NCBI RefSeq assembly: GCF_042242105.1
Contig: NC_092026.1
Coordinates: 22,856,691-22,920,690, forward strand
DNA from: Pempheris klunzingeri
Taxonomy: Eukaryota; Chordata; Actinopteri; Acropomatiformes; Pempheridae
DNA length: 64,000 nucleotides
Direction of reading: 5' to 3'
In this document: positions 1 through 22,995 of the stretch, one piece after another
Position numbering within the stretch: the first letter of the stretch is position 1
Layout: each line of letters begins with the position of its first letter
The notes under the pieces: model-generated
Database searches by the model: none
Told to the model about the DNA's origin: nothing
What the model saw: only the letters and a program-made list of their open reading frames with translations
Position numbers and translations under genes: made by a program

Positions 1-2223
1 AATAAGTCTCTACCGCTAATATTAGAAGAAATCACTGTAAATTCTTTCTCGCCTCATGAAGTGAAAAATAATTTCTTTCACATTGTTTCAGTATAAATTC
101 TTGGGCTTGGTTAAATCTACAGAATGCGCTTCATTTTATGTTTTTGTTTTTTACAGTATAAAATGTATGAAGTTCATTTTGGCTTAACAATAAAAAATAT
201 GTCTGCGCTCTACTCCTTTCTTTACAGCGATTTCTGATGTAAACAAATCTTTACCAGTACCTGAACAGAACCAAAAAAATAGCAATAATATAGGTTATTT
301 TTAGGTGTAATCTATTGTTTTTGTGCGTAATTAAAAAAAAAAAAAAACATTTTGGAGTGATGGCAGGCTCCAGGCTTGAGTTTTGAATTGACATACAGAG
401 AAATATACATAACATCTACATCTTAGAAAAGCCCAACACAATTTATATAGAACAATTGACAACACGTAGGCTGAACTATAAACAAGAACCCAGAGATAAC
501 TCTGGGTTTGCAGATTCAGCGTTCATGTGAAAGAAGTGGACACATTCAGAACCATAAATGCAGTACTTCATTTAATACAAGATAAAATGGTGATACATAC
601 AGGACAAATTCAGTTGCAACGACAGCAGAAATTGATGTCCAACAAAGTGAAATGTAAGTAATGTTACTGCTGCCAAAGCAGAGAGGAGAAGAACCGATGT
701 GAAGGCCTAATGGGGTCAGTCACTGACACGCTGCATTTATAATAATGGGAGCTAATTAAGAATGTGTGGATTATACTCTCTCATAAAAGAGGATAGAGTT
801 TTTATTTACAATCAGGAAGGGATTGTTAGAGGCTCTGCTTTAAAACCAGCGTAGAAATGGAAAAAAGTCTACTGATCTATAAAAATATCTGCAGCTGTTT
901 ATTACCTGTCATTTTTTCGTCAAGTTATTGACAGGTTTTAATCGGATGCTCTCAGATTAACCGCGCAGCATAGGTTACCATGGTGACCGATCCCCGTTGA
1001 AATTATGTTTAAGCCCAAACATAGCTGACAGACCCACTAATCTTGCTTCGTAGTACAGGCAAAGAATACAAGTGTGGGGAAACTCAATGAAAACAGTCAA
1101 CAATGATCCAAACTGACATTTAGATCTGGTTCACTTGTAGTCTGGGACTGTTTCTTCATGTGAAAATGGTTTGACTTTGGATTTTTTTTCTTCTCTTTTT
1201 CTGGTGTTATGTTCAGGCTACAAAAATGTTAATTACATATTTAGATTTGGCTCACCATCAATCTAAAAATCTCTGGGTCTGATGATGAGCTCACACTGCT
1301 TGCTTTTATGTTGTTTTCCCTCTCTTGTCTGTGTGTATTTGCGTGTCTGATTAAATCTGATCATAGATGGCTGGGTACTGTACACAACAAAGAAGCATCG
1401 GAACGTGTGGTTAATGCTGCACTGACCTGTGAAAACAACATTACTTTCGCTGTTGACGTCTGTCTGTGGGCCCTTGAGCTGCTTCGCATCCTCGTCTAAA
1501 CTTAGCTTGACACATAGTCGTACAACTTCATAAATCTAGAAATCTAGAGGTCAGGGCTACCTCAGACGCAGGGTGGGCATTGAGGGGTGGAGGGGTTTTA
1601 TATGCGGACTGATATAACACAACATTTGATTGACAGGCTGTGTGTGTATGTAACCTGGGGGTAGCTTGGACAGAGGCTGTGTGGTTAATGTAAAGTTTTA
1701 ATCAAATCAGAGGTGAGGGGTCAGGAGTACAGTGGATGCCAGCGTGACGGCAGAGGATGAACAGAGGAGACGGGGGGGGGGGGTGAGGATGAGGATGGAG
1801 GAGAGGATGTGACGGTGCCGCAGGGGGGTCGCCAGGTCTGCTCGTTAACGAGCTTGAGCTGTAGCCCACGCCTCCCCTCTGACTCACACTGCTCCCAGTC
1901 TAGCTTGATCTGTCTGTCTTTCTCCCTCCCTCTCTCTCACACACACACACACATGCACACGCAAATATACACACACATACCATTTGACGGCTTCTTTAAG
2001 ATTGCTTCTTTTCCCACTTCACTATCATAAAAACAACATGAGTGAATTCCATCAGAACTTGCTCGCAGCGACAGCTTTGTTACAGGTACCCTTAACTGCT
2101 GTCATGAGAGGAAGTGAAATGCACTCAGCAACATACAAACAGCCTTGAATGAATGCTGTCAAACCTGCCTTTCTTAGATGAAATAGACTTTCTAAGTGTA
2201 AATGTTTTTCTCTTGCTTTCCAG
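1..2223 (+). other. prkci: prkci intron (5' part of window, no exon seen)
   Basis: This is intron sequence upstream of the first prkci exon in the window. I searched for the preceding exon, which should encode the end of the PB1 domain (…ELLIH), and did not find it, so it lies off the left edge. The stretch is AT-rich and has a G-run near 1770 and a short CA tract near 1940. The small open frames at 1308-1499 and 1702-2030 have no protein-like features. The intron ends in a good polypyrimidine tract and CAG at 2221-2223. Confidence 0.7.
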
Positions 2224-14585
<12,362 letters not shown>

Positions 14586-16315
14586 GGGACACGGCGTCCG
14601 TTTTCACACACACCTCCCACACACACACTCATGCACGTGTTACGTGGCGTCTCAGTGTCTTCAAGCTGCATGGTTACGAGACAACCTGACAACATCAACC
14701 TTCTGTTCGAGGGCCGCACATGCACAGTAGAACGCTTATTTGCCAAAACCAGTCTCACACTCAGCCATTTATAACCACTTGCCCTTAAGCCTACCTTCTT
14801 TCTTAATTATTTTTATATCATGTAAATCTGCACTGATATCAATCTTCTCATCGGGGCCTCTTTATCGGTAGCCGACGGGGCTACAAAGTTCTTCCAAGGT
14901 TACTGTACACGGGGGCCGGAGGGGGCGAGGCTCTGCCCCCAACAGATGAACTGAGCATCCTCTCCTTCCAGCTGGTGGGGTGCTTTCACTGCATATTTTA
15001 TTTGTGTATATATGAATCTACTATTGAGAATAAATGTTAGACAAAGCCTTTTTAGCTTCAAGCCACAGTCAGACAAAACTGACAACTTAATCATCATAAA
15101 GTCATTATGAATTTGGCTTTGTGGCAAAGCCCCTTCTTTAGAGGAAAGAAGAATCATAACACTAGCCTTTGAAAAATACAAGATAAAAATCTATATATTT
15201 TTCTCTCTTTTTTTAAAAAAATGTAACATAGCAGTCATTACATATGTTGTTCTGCGTCTTTAAATGCGTGAGTAACAGAACCAAAATGGTTCAGTCTTTG
15301 TCGTTTAGATGAATACTCAACATATGGAAAACAGAAGGTGTCTGCTTCAAGTCCCGTCTCCCAGAATGAAGGAACGTACGCAGCAGCATCCGACCAACAC
15401 TAACTACGAGTTAACGCTCTCAAACTGTGAACGAAAGAGCTCGCTATGCAGGCAAATGTGCTGGAAGAGTAGCACACCTGCACCTGAACGCTGCAGCACA
15501 GGTTAGGTTCAGCTGTGCAGACCATCCATGAAAAGTACATTCACACAGGACCAAAAAAAAAAAAAACATTTTTCAGAAAAACGTCTTGCTGGTACGAATT
15601 AGAGGGTACAGTATACACAAGGAAGATATGCTGTCCTATGTCATGGAATTTATAAATTCAGATTTGTTCTGCTCATTTTTAATACTATGCCTTTCTGAAA
15701 CGTATGGTCTGTTCTCTCTTTTGCTCTTTTTGTACTTTCTCCATTCCACGTATGTCTTTTGTTGTAAATCAGTTATTAAGTGATTGTTGAAACGAGCTCG
15801 GACAGAAGTCCAAAGCCGTGACACAGAACAGTTTAGGTCCTGAAAACTGTAAACTGTGTCTGCTGTGCTCCATTTTTTTTTACCACAGTTTATTTTCTGA
15901 ATTAGATATTTTGTAAAACTGCTGTGAAGCATATGAAGGCTCTGTAGAGCCGCTCTCTACCCCCTGACTGTACTGACACTACACGGTGGTGTGTGAACCT
16001 CCAGACTCTCGTCCAGTCGAAGTTTCTCTCTACTTGGAAAATGGTTTTGGGCTCACATGGTGACTGGAGGAACACATTCATCTGTTACATATTTTACTTT
16101 TACTTTATTGTTACTTTTTGTGAATCAGATTTAATTTTTCATTTTTTTATCACTACATTGATTCCAAAATGTTACTGGGTGAATCCAATGGAAACACTAT
16201 TTGTTGTACTTGTTGTGTTTTGGGGGTGTTTACTACCCAGAGGACTCTGCTGACTTTTATTATTAGTGTGCAAAGAAAAAACAGACGGTAAAATAAACAT
16301 TTAATTTCTCTCCTT
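14586..16315 (+). other. prkci: prkci 3'UTR with alternative poly(A) signals
   Basis: Non-coding sequence after the prkci stop. There are AATAAA hexamers at 15029-15034 and 16292-16297, the latter followed by a GT-rich stretch that makes it the likely distal end. A further AATAAA at 16764-16769 could extend the UTR. A Pumilio-type TGTATATA lies at 15005-15012, just before the proximal signal. The exact ends are inferred. Confidence 0.65.
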
Positions 16316-19300
16316 GTGGTAATACGTGATTGAGTCATTCATTTAAACGGAAACTCTCACAATTTTGCACATAAGTCAGTCAACTCATTCAGAGGAACTT
16401 GTCTGAGGAAATAACCCCGATGATGTCACAGTGATGTCATCTTGAGACTAAATGTTTGACAGAAAACGGGGGGCATGAGTTTTGAACAATGAGCACACTT
16501 AAATGTAGGATACAGTGTTTTTGAGGCTCAACCTTTACTGGGAACTAAAAGTGAGGATGTCTGAGCCTCTGCTGCTCTAGTTTTGACCAGATTTTAATCT
16601 TTAATATGCTGTACTTCTATTTCTGTATAAGCACACTGAGAGCAACTTAAAAACTGGAGTGAAATCCCTTTTCGTATCGTCATGGGATAGAATTTACTCA
16701 CTTCCAGTACATTCAGTTTTCCTCTGAGAAAGTGGCTCTTTTCCACTCACTGTTGGCAGACAGAATAAAAACTGTTTATGGAAAATACATGAATGAAACC
16801 AAAGCTGGTACCTTCAAATATAATTGAAACTTCCTGGTAGAGATCCTGCTTAAGTGTATTTCCTGTTTGCCATAAAAAAAAGGGGGGATTTTATGTTTTG
16901 TAATGTGAATTTATGCACTAAAAATCTCAACCTTAAAGGTTTTTTAACAGAAACATGACTTGCTGGGTAGAAGATTGTCCCTTTGAAGATTTGTAACCAA
17001 AGTAAGAGCCTGTAATGTGAACAAACAGACTAAAAGTCCCACAAAAATGTGGGTTTTTATTTTTTATTTTGGCAAAAAATTGAACACATGGCTGTCTGGA
17101 CAGACTCATACCACCAGGCTTCTAATGGTTTTACAGCTGAGCCCAGACCTGAGCTCTCAGACCCACATGGGTGTCTGGAGAGAAGGGAATTAGGCTTGAG
17201 TCGTTAAGCTTGAGCTTTTCCACTCCAGCTGCCAGTGTCTCTGCTGGTCACGTGACACCAGCCCAGCTTTTAGAAGACCCTCGGCGTCCTCGGAGGTTAA
17301 AAGGTCATTGACACCATTGGTCTCCCCTGTGCCCTCACACAGCGCTGCACGTTGAGAGGTGGAAAAAAAGGTCATGGAAATGATGATGTGTCAAAAATAA
17401 TAAAACGGATTGATTTGTGTGCTGCAATAAGTCGCACAATGGTGGATAGAAAACCATTGTGTGGGGCTTATTTCACATCCTGCACCACTAAACCATTGTA
17501 TATTGTCTCAATTGAACCAGATTTTGTGGAAAATTACTCCCCTTGTGCAGCTACACGAGACAAACACAGCACTGCCGCACGCAGGACGAGGATAAATGTC
17601 TTTGCATAATTCTGTATTCCCATGATGGTATATTTGACATTGTTCCTGTGCCCTCTCCACTGGAGAACAGGGGTACGCCTCCCCAGGCGCTGTAGCTCCT
17701 CATCACCTTGTGGAAGACACAAGAAAGACTAACCTTGTATAATTAATGATGTAAAACGGAGGAGGACCTGAAAAACATCCAGTTTTAATTGCTCTTATCT
17801 TGTTGGGTGTTTTTTTTCCGTCCCTGAAGGGATTAATTAAGCAGCAGAAGAATCATACTCGGTGGTAAATGCAATCCCTTAGTAAAACACACACTGCGAT
17901 TTAAGGTGCATGGCTGTTCTACTTAGCACAGCCTGCAAGCCATCACACTCCATTTACCGGAGCTCTTGACTATAGTGCTGAGGTAATGAGTTGTCCTGAG
18001 TGATTTCTAACATCTACAATATAAATATATTTGCACCGCCCTCCTTGCGAGGTAGCTTCAAATTGGTGTGTGCTGCTCCAGTGATGAGTGGAGGCATCTT
18101 GAGATGTAAAAGCATTTGTTTCATTAGCAGACCCTGGAGATGATACTACATGACCACGGCCTCAGAAACACGCACATACTGTATATAAATGAATGGGCCT
18201 ACATGTGGAATAATGGAGCAACAACTGCTGTAATAAAAGACATTAATCAGATCAGGAGACAGACACACATTTGCTTAAGCATGTGACATAAACCAGTGGG
18301 ATGAACGGAGAGAGATCTCAACTTTAGGGGCTAAAAGTGAGTAATGCACTCAGACTAACAATGGTGGGTTTTATTATGGTGAATGTCTGGTAGCATTTGG
18401 AAATTCCCCTTTATGATTTATATGTGTGTCACATTTTTGTTTTCTGTATGGTTTCAACTGCTGCTGGGTTTTTTTGTTTTTTTTTAATCTGGCACAGTTT
18501 GTCCTTTTGGTATATGCTGTGACTAAAGGCACTAACATTGAAGTTTATCCCTAAAACATACACCTCTCACATGTCATACGTGCTCTGAAAGAGTTATTGA
18601 TCACTGAAGTTGTTTCTCCTGAGCGTGCTTGTTGTAAATCTCTTCCTGTAAAATATCTGGGACAACGTTCTCAGTCTTTTTTTGGAACATAAATGTATTT
18701 CAAATGAAAAAAGAACCTACACACAGCTAGCTGTCCTTAGTTCTTAGCCTGTATCTACCCTCCAGTTTATTAAGCACATCCATCTAAAATGAGTACAGTG
18801 TAATACGTCAATCACTAAATCCTCCCTTCATGAAGAGCATAATGCTCAATTTTTAAGCTGTTTTATTATTGAAAGAGGTTTTGATTCAACTTTATTGTCA
18901 CTCTGATTGTAGTTTGTAGTTAGAGAGGTGTTTCTATTATAAGTCCAGTTCATTTATATAAAAAAGTAAATGATAGAAGCACTAAAAGCACCACGAAGTG
19001 CAGCCTCCAAAATAACCACCAAGTTGTCTCAACACCTCTTTAAAGCAGCTTCAATGAAAACTGAACATTATGACCTTCACCAGGGGAGGATTTATTTCAA
19101 GGGTAACTGAATATCGTATTAAGGACAGACTTGACACTTCACACATGCAGAGATGATTTTGCCTCTTCACAGTCATGTTGTTGTCAAGTTGTCTCGTGTA
19201 AAATTCAATGTTTCCATTATCAGTTACATTCATTCAGTCACTGCTGACTTAGCGCTACAGCCATCCCCGGTCTCATGTTACCTCACATAAAAATGTTTCC

Positions 19301-19539
19301 AGTGTGTTATGCACATTATGAGGAGATTATGAGGAGAGCAGTGGTATCAGGTATTGGGAAGGAAAAAGCTGGATTGGTGTAGCCGTAGTCTCATTTTACT
19401 GACCGGACATCTGTATTACATCCTACTCACTGAGGGTGTTTACATGCACATGAGTATCCACGTTTTTAGTGTCATTCTGGTTTTGATGTTTCAATGGAAA
19501 ACAGAAAACTGGTTTTATGCATGATGTTACATGAGCAGT

Positions 19540-19625
19540 ATCCTGGTGTCTGATCATCTGTGTGCAGCTGTGTCTACATTTATCACCAAGTTCTGGACCA
19601 ACAAAGAATGATCAGACACCAGGAT
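19540..19625. repeat. Perfect 18-bp inverted repeat with 50-bp loop
   Basis: ATCCTGGTGTCTGATCAT at 19540-19557 and its exact reverse complement at 19608-19625. It may be a remnant of a short inverted-repeat element or a stem-loop; no flanking duplication was identified. Confidence 0.85.
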
Positions 19626-21264
19626 CAGGCGCTGAAGTGCCACAGTGCTACGACTGGCAATGTAAGTAAGTAAATATATACATACAGTAATATATATACT
19701 TACTGTAAGTAAGTAAAGTACAACCCAAAAGTACAATGAGGTGTGTAAGTCACTATCAGTGGTGGATATATGGTGCATGTTGTTAGTGTTAAAACAAAAG
19801 ACAGCAACACGACAATGCGGTGCAGGGTGAAGAGACTGACACACAGATATTCAGGCAGGCAGCCTTAAGTAGTATAGAAGCACTGGTCAGGTGATCCCAG
19901 TTGGCTTAATACCACAGCTCCTCGCAGCAAAGAACCTGCACACACAATACACAGGCCCAAAGCACCAGTTCCTGTCAGTGTGCTTCAGGTAGCACCTCCA
20001 GGTTTCTCAAAAACAGGACTTGATGTTAATATGCGTAAAAAACCCTCAATATTTCAAGAATCTGATCATTCAAAAGCACTCAATCATCTGGCATTCAATA
20101 TGACACACATTAGAATGTACATCACCTCCATTATTTTGCCTGTCGCCTGTTGATCCACAGTTGGATTATAATGATGAGCGCCCTTTCAAATAAGTAATAA
20201 ACCAATTGAGGAGCTGGAACAGGAACACACACTCATCACAGAGCAGCCTCAGACTCTGCAGTGAAACTGTGTGACCTCAGACCAGCATCATTACCCCAAA
20301 GCACAAACACACCCAGTGAACAGCTCAGGACATATTTCAATATCCCACATTGATCCCAGACAGGATGTATGAAAACGACTGTGAGGTGTCTCCCCCCTGG
20401 GTCCACTTAGCACTCAGTCCAATAACAGTTAGGCAGAGTCTCGGCTAATGGAGAGGCTTATCAATGTCTAAGTCTGCCCGCCACACTCAGTGAATCCCAG
20501 CTCCCTCCACCACCCCCAGCCTCCGTCCACCCCAACCTCATCCTTCAGCTTTTTGCTTCACCCCTAATGAACAATCAGCGCTGGTCACAATATTGCAGAT
20601 ATGCGATTAATTTACTCCCCGCACACAGAGTGATGTTATTACAGGAAAATCAATGTCCCCCTTGTTGTTCTCTGGGGCTGGACAGAGTGTACGCACATCT
20701 GCTCTCATAATACAACTGCTGACCTTGCTGTCAGAGAGTGAGCCAGAGAGAGGGAGGCTGCGGCAAAACGGCCGACGGTGTTGTTTATCAAAGCTTTATC
20801 AAGCCTCTCTGCTCTCACAGACGTGTGACACCAGACTGGGGGTCAGTCAGCCAGCCAGCTGCAAAAAAAAAAAAGAAAATGAACATGTGTAGACAGAGCA
20901 TGATAACCCTTTCAGATTTAGCTTTTAGCCAAGAACAGGAGTTATAGATGATGGTGTATATTCAGTCTGCTGCAGTAAAAAGTGGCTTTAACCTCTTTCT
21001 TAGTGGAAATATGTTATCTACACTCATCACATCTGGTTCCTGATGGCCTCATACTCAGATTTTATTAACTCCCACCATCACTTAAAGCACAATAGACCTG
21101 CCTGAATGGCCTCTTGACCTTTTTTGCAGAGGACATGTCCATAAAAAGACGAGGGGGGGGGGGGCAGTGTAGGAGAAGGAGCCACTCTTTTGCCCAGAGA
21201 GTTTGTCCCGTCTGATGTCCTGTCATTTTTTTTTTTTTTTACAATCTTAATGGAGAAGCCAAAT

Positions 21265-21286
21265 AGAGAGAGAGAGAGAGAGAGAG
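21265..21286. repeat. (AG)n microsatellite
   Basis: About eleven AG units. Confidence 0.95.
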
Positions 21287-21426
21287 CGAGGTGAAGCTGC
21301 TGTCAGCTCAGTTCATGACAGCGAATGTCAACCAAGGCCATGTCAATAAAACTGAGCCACAACACGGTGAAAGCCAAAAACAGGCGAGAACATCAACTCT
21401 AAAAGAGGACACACAAGTAGATCCAG

Positions 21427-21915
21427 GAGGGGTCCAAAAGTCTGTGGCCACACTGGAAATCTCTAATATTTTCACAGAAACCTGGAAATAATCAGAAAGT
21501 TTGAGGATTCAGACACTTTTAAAAACACTAGACGTGGTGACATGAGACATGACTAGAGTCGGCTATAGTTCCAGCAATCAAATTTAAGTTGAGAAGGTCA
21601 GTGCCACAAATGTGCTTAAATTTCATTGCTATATAACCTATTTTTTTGTTTTGAACACTTTATTTATAGAGATATTCTCCATTCATCAAACAAGACGTTA
21701 TCATCTCAAAGTATATGCACAGGAAAATAAGGAGCACTGGACAGAATCTAAGAGCAAAACCTGCAACAGACAGTAACAGAAATAAAAAAAAAGGTGCATC
21801 ATAGTGTATCATCGTGTTTATTAATGTTTCTGAATCCTCAAACTTTCTAATCATCTCTGGGTTTTCATGAAAATATTTGAAATTTTCAATGTGGTCTCAG
21901 ACTTTTGTCCCTGTT
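21427..21915. mobile_element. Tc1-like non-autonomous transposon (MITE) with ~90-bp terminal inverted repeats
   Basis: The left arm (21427-21517) reads 'ggggtccaaaagtctgtggcc…aatcagaaagtttgaggattcag'. The right arm (21828-21915) reads 'ctgaatcctcaaactttctaatc…gtggtctcagacttttg', the reverse complement with scattered mismatches. The ~310-bp centre has no transposase frame. A solo arm of the same family is at 11158-11252. Confidence 0.7.
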
Positions 21916-22099
21916 TGTAGTAGAAAATAATGAGCACATGTCGTCATTAGCTCTGCAGCTGTAGCTGCTTACTTTAAAGTATCTTCTCTACGGCGTAGAA
22001 AACAGTTTATGTTTAACATACCAGTTCTGTCAAGTACAAACCTAAACACACTGTATATACAGCATCCATCCCTTATGTACACAGTGTAACCTGTAAATA

Positions 22100-22215
22100 A
22101 TCACCTAACATTTATTCCAGCATCTTTGCACTATGTATCATTGTGAGCATTCACAAAAAGCAATTTCCCCCTGGGGATTATGAAAGTAATCCTGATTCTG
22201 ATTCTGATTCTGATT
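22100..22215 (+). repeat. LINE/SINE-type 3' tail
   Basis: 'tttgcactatgtatca…gcaatttccccctggggatta…' followed by 'ctgattctgattctgattctg' is the usual 3' tail of fish LINE-derived elements with terminal short repeats. A second, shorter tail ('gacgaataaagctgattctgat') ends near 22488. Confidence 0.6.
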
Positions 22216-22429
22216 ATAATATTGTCTTACCATATTATTATATTGTTACAGTTTTTACGTATATATTTACTTACATATATATTTTATATATTACATTGTA
22301 CATTGAGGTTAAGTGTTTACGCTTAAATCAGTTAAATCAGTGTTTATTTATTTATTTTTTAAAACTGTTCAGCTTTATTTTTCTTGTTTCCCCGCTTGTT
22401 TGTTTGTGTGTAAGTACATTAGAGCAGTG

Positions 22430-22490
22430 GAAAAGTCACATTAATTATATGTGTTCACATACTTGACGAATAAAGCTGATTCTGATAGTT
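22430..22490 (+). repeat. Second LINE/SINE-type 3' tail
   Basis: 'cacatacttgacgaataaagctgattctgat' is a typical short 3' tail with the same terminal 'ctgattctgat' unit as the copy 300 bp upstream. Confidence 0.5.
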
Positions 22491-22757
22491 ATGCATTAAG
22501 ATTTTTTATACTAATTTTTTATTTTATTTTATTTTTTTATTTAATTTTTTTATTTTTTTAATTTATTTAATTTTTTTTTATTTTTATTTATTTTATTTTA
22601 TTTTTGCAGTGAAGAGCCACTGCAGTGAGGACCAGATGCTGGACCCTTGTCAGGACCTCCAAAAAGTCCGCGGACGCCAGGTTTTGGCTTCCAGTGACTG
22701 TCTGATTGAAGTGCAGCTGGAGGAAAACTAATCTCTTCCTGGCAAGTGCGAGACAGC

Positions 22758-22820
22758 CAGACAGACCAGCAGACAGACAGACAGACAGACCAGCAGACAG
22801 ACAGACAGACAGACAGAGAC
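22758..22820. promoter_or_regulatory. skil: CAGAC (Smad-box) tandem array upstream of skil exon 1
   Basis: Twelve overlapping CAGAC pentamers, in runs of 2, 5 and 5, lie between 22758 and 22814, about 180-240 bp before the exon 1 donor. CAGAC/GTCTG is the core Smad3/Smad4 DNA-binding element (established), and mammalian SKIL is a direct TGF-beta/Smad target (established). That this tandem repeat works as a Smad element is inference; it could be only a CAGA microsatellite. Confidence 0.4.
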
Positions 22821-22829
22821 ACCCCCGCA

Positions 22830-22995
22830 TAGTTTCCGTCAGCCGGGTGACGTCTCCGCCTCTCAGCCCGTGTGCAGTGTGACGTTTCGGGGCTGTAGTG
22901 GAACCTCTAGCGGCATCTTGTTGACGCTTCGCCAGGCTTTTCCAGTACCGAGGAGACCGCGGGCGAGTGAGGACGAGCGACACACAAGCGTCCAG
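22830..22995 (+). other. skil: skil non-coding first exon (start uncertain)
   Basis: CpG-containing sequence ending TCCAG|GTGAGC at 22995/22996, the first strong donor in a CpG-rich region that precedes the coding exons. The transcription start is not visible; the left edge is a guess. It splices most simply to the acceptor at 25225. Confidence 0.5.

Larger units (their letters stand above)
16316..22740. other. prkci-skil intergenic region
   Basis: No convincing exon on either strand; the open frames are short and lack family signatures. It contains a MITE (21427-21915), LINE/SINE-type tails (22100-22215, 22430-22490), an 18-bp perfect inverted repeat (19540/19608), an (AG)n run (21265-21286), poly-G and poly-T runs near 21155-21240, and a T-rich tract (22500-22608). 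The rest is unremarkable unique-looking DNA. Confidence 0.6.

Noticed and set aside
17036..17065. Terminator-like hairpin (tcccacaaaaatgtggg + T run)
   Set aside because: Short stem in vertebrate intergenic DNA; bacterial-type termination does not apply.
22758..22820. CRISPR-like array
   Set aside because: Repeats are 4-5 bp, overlapping, with no spacers; eukaryotic context.
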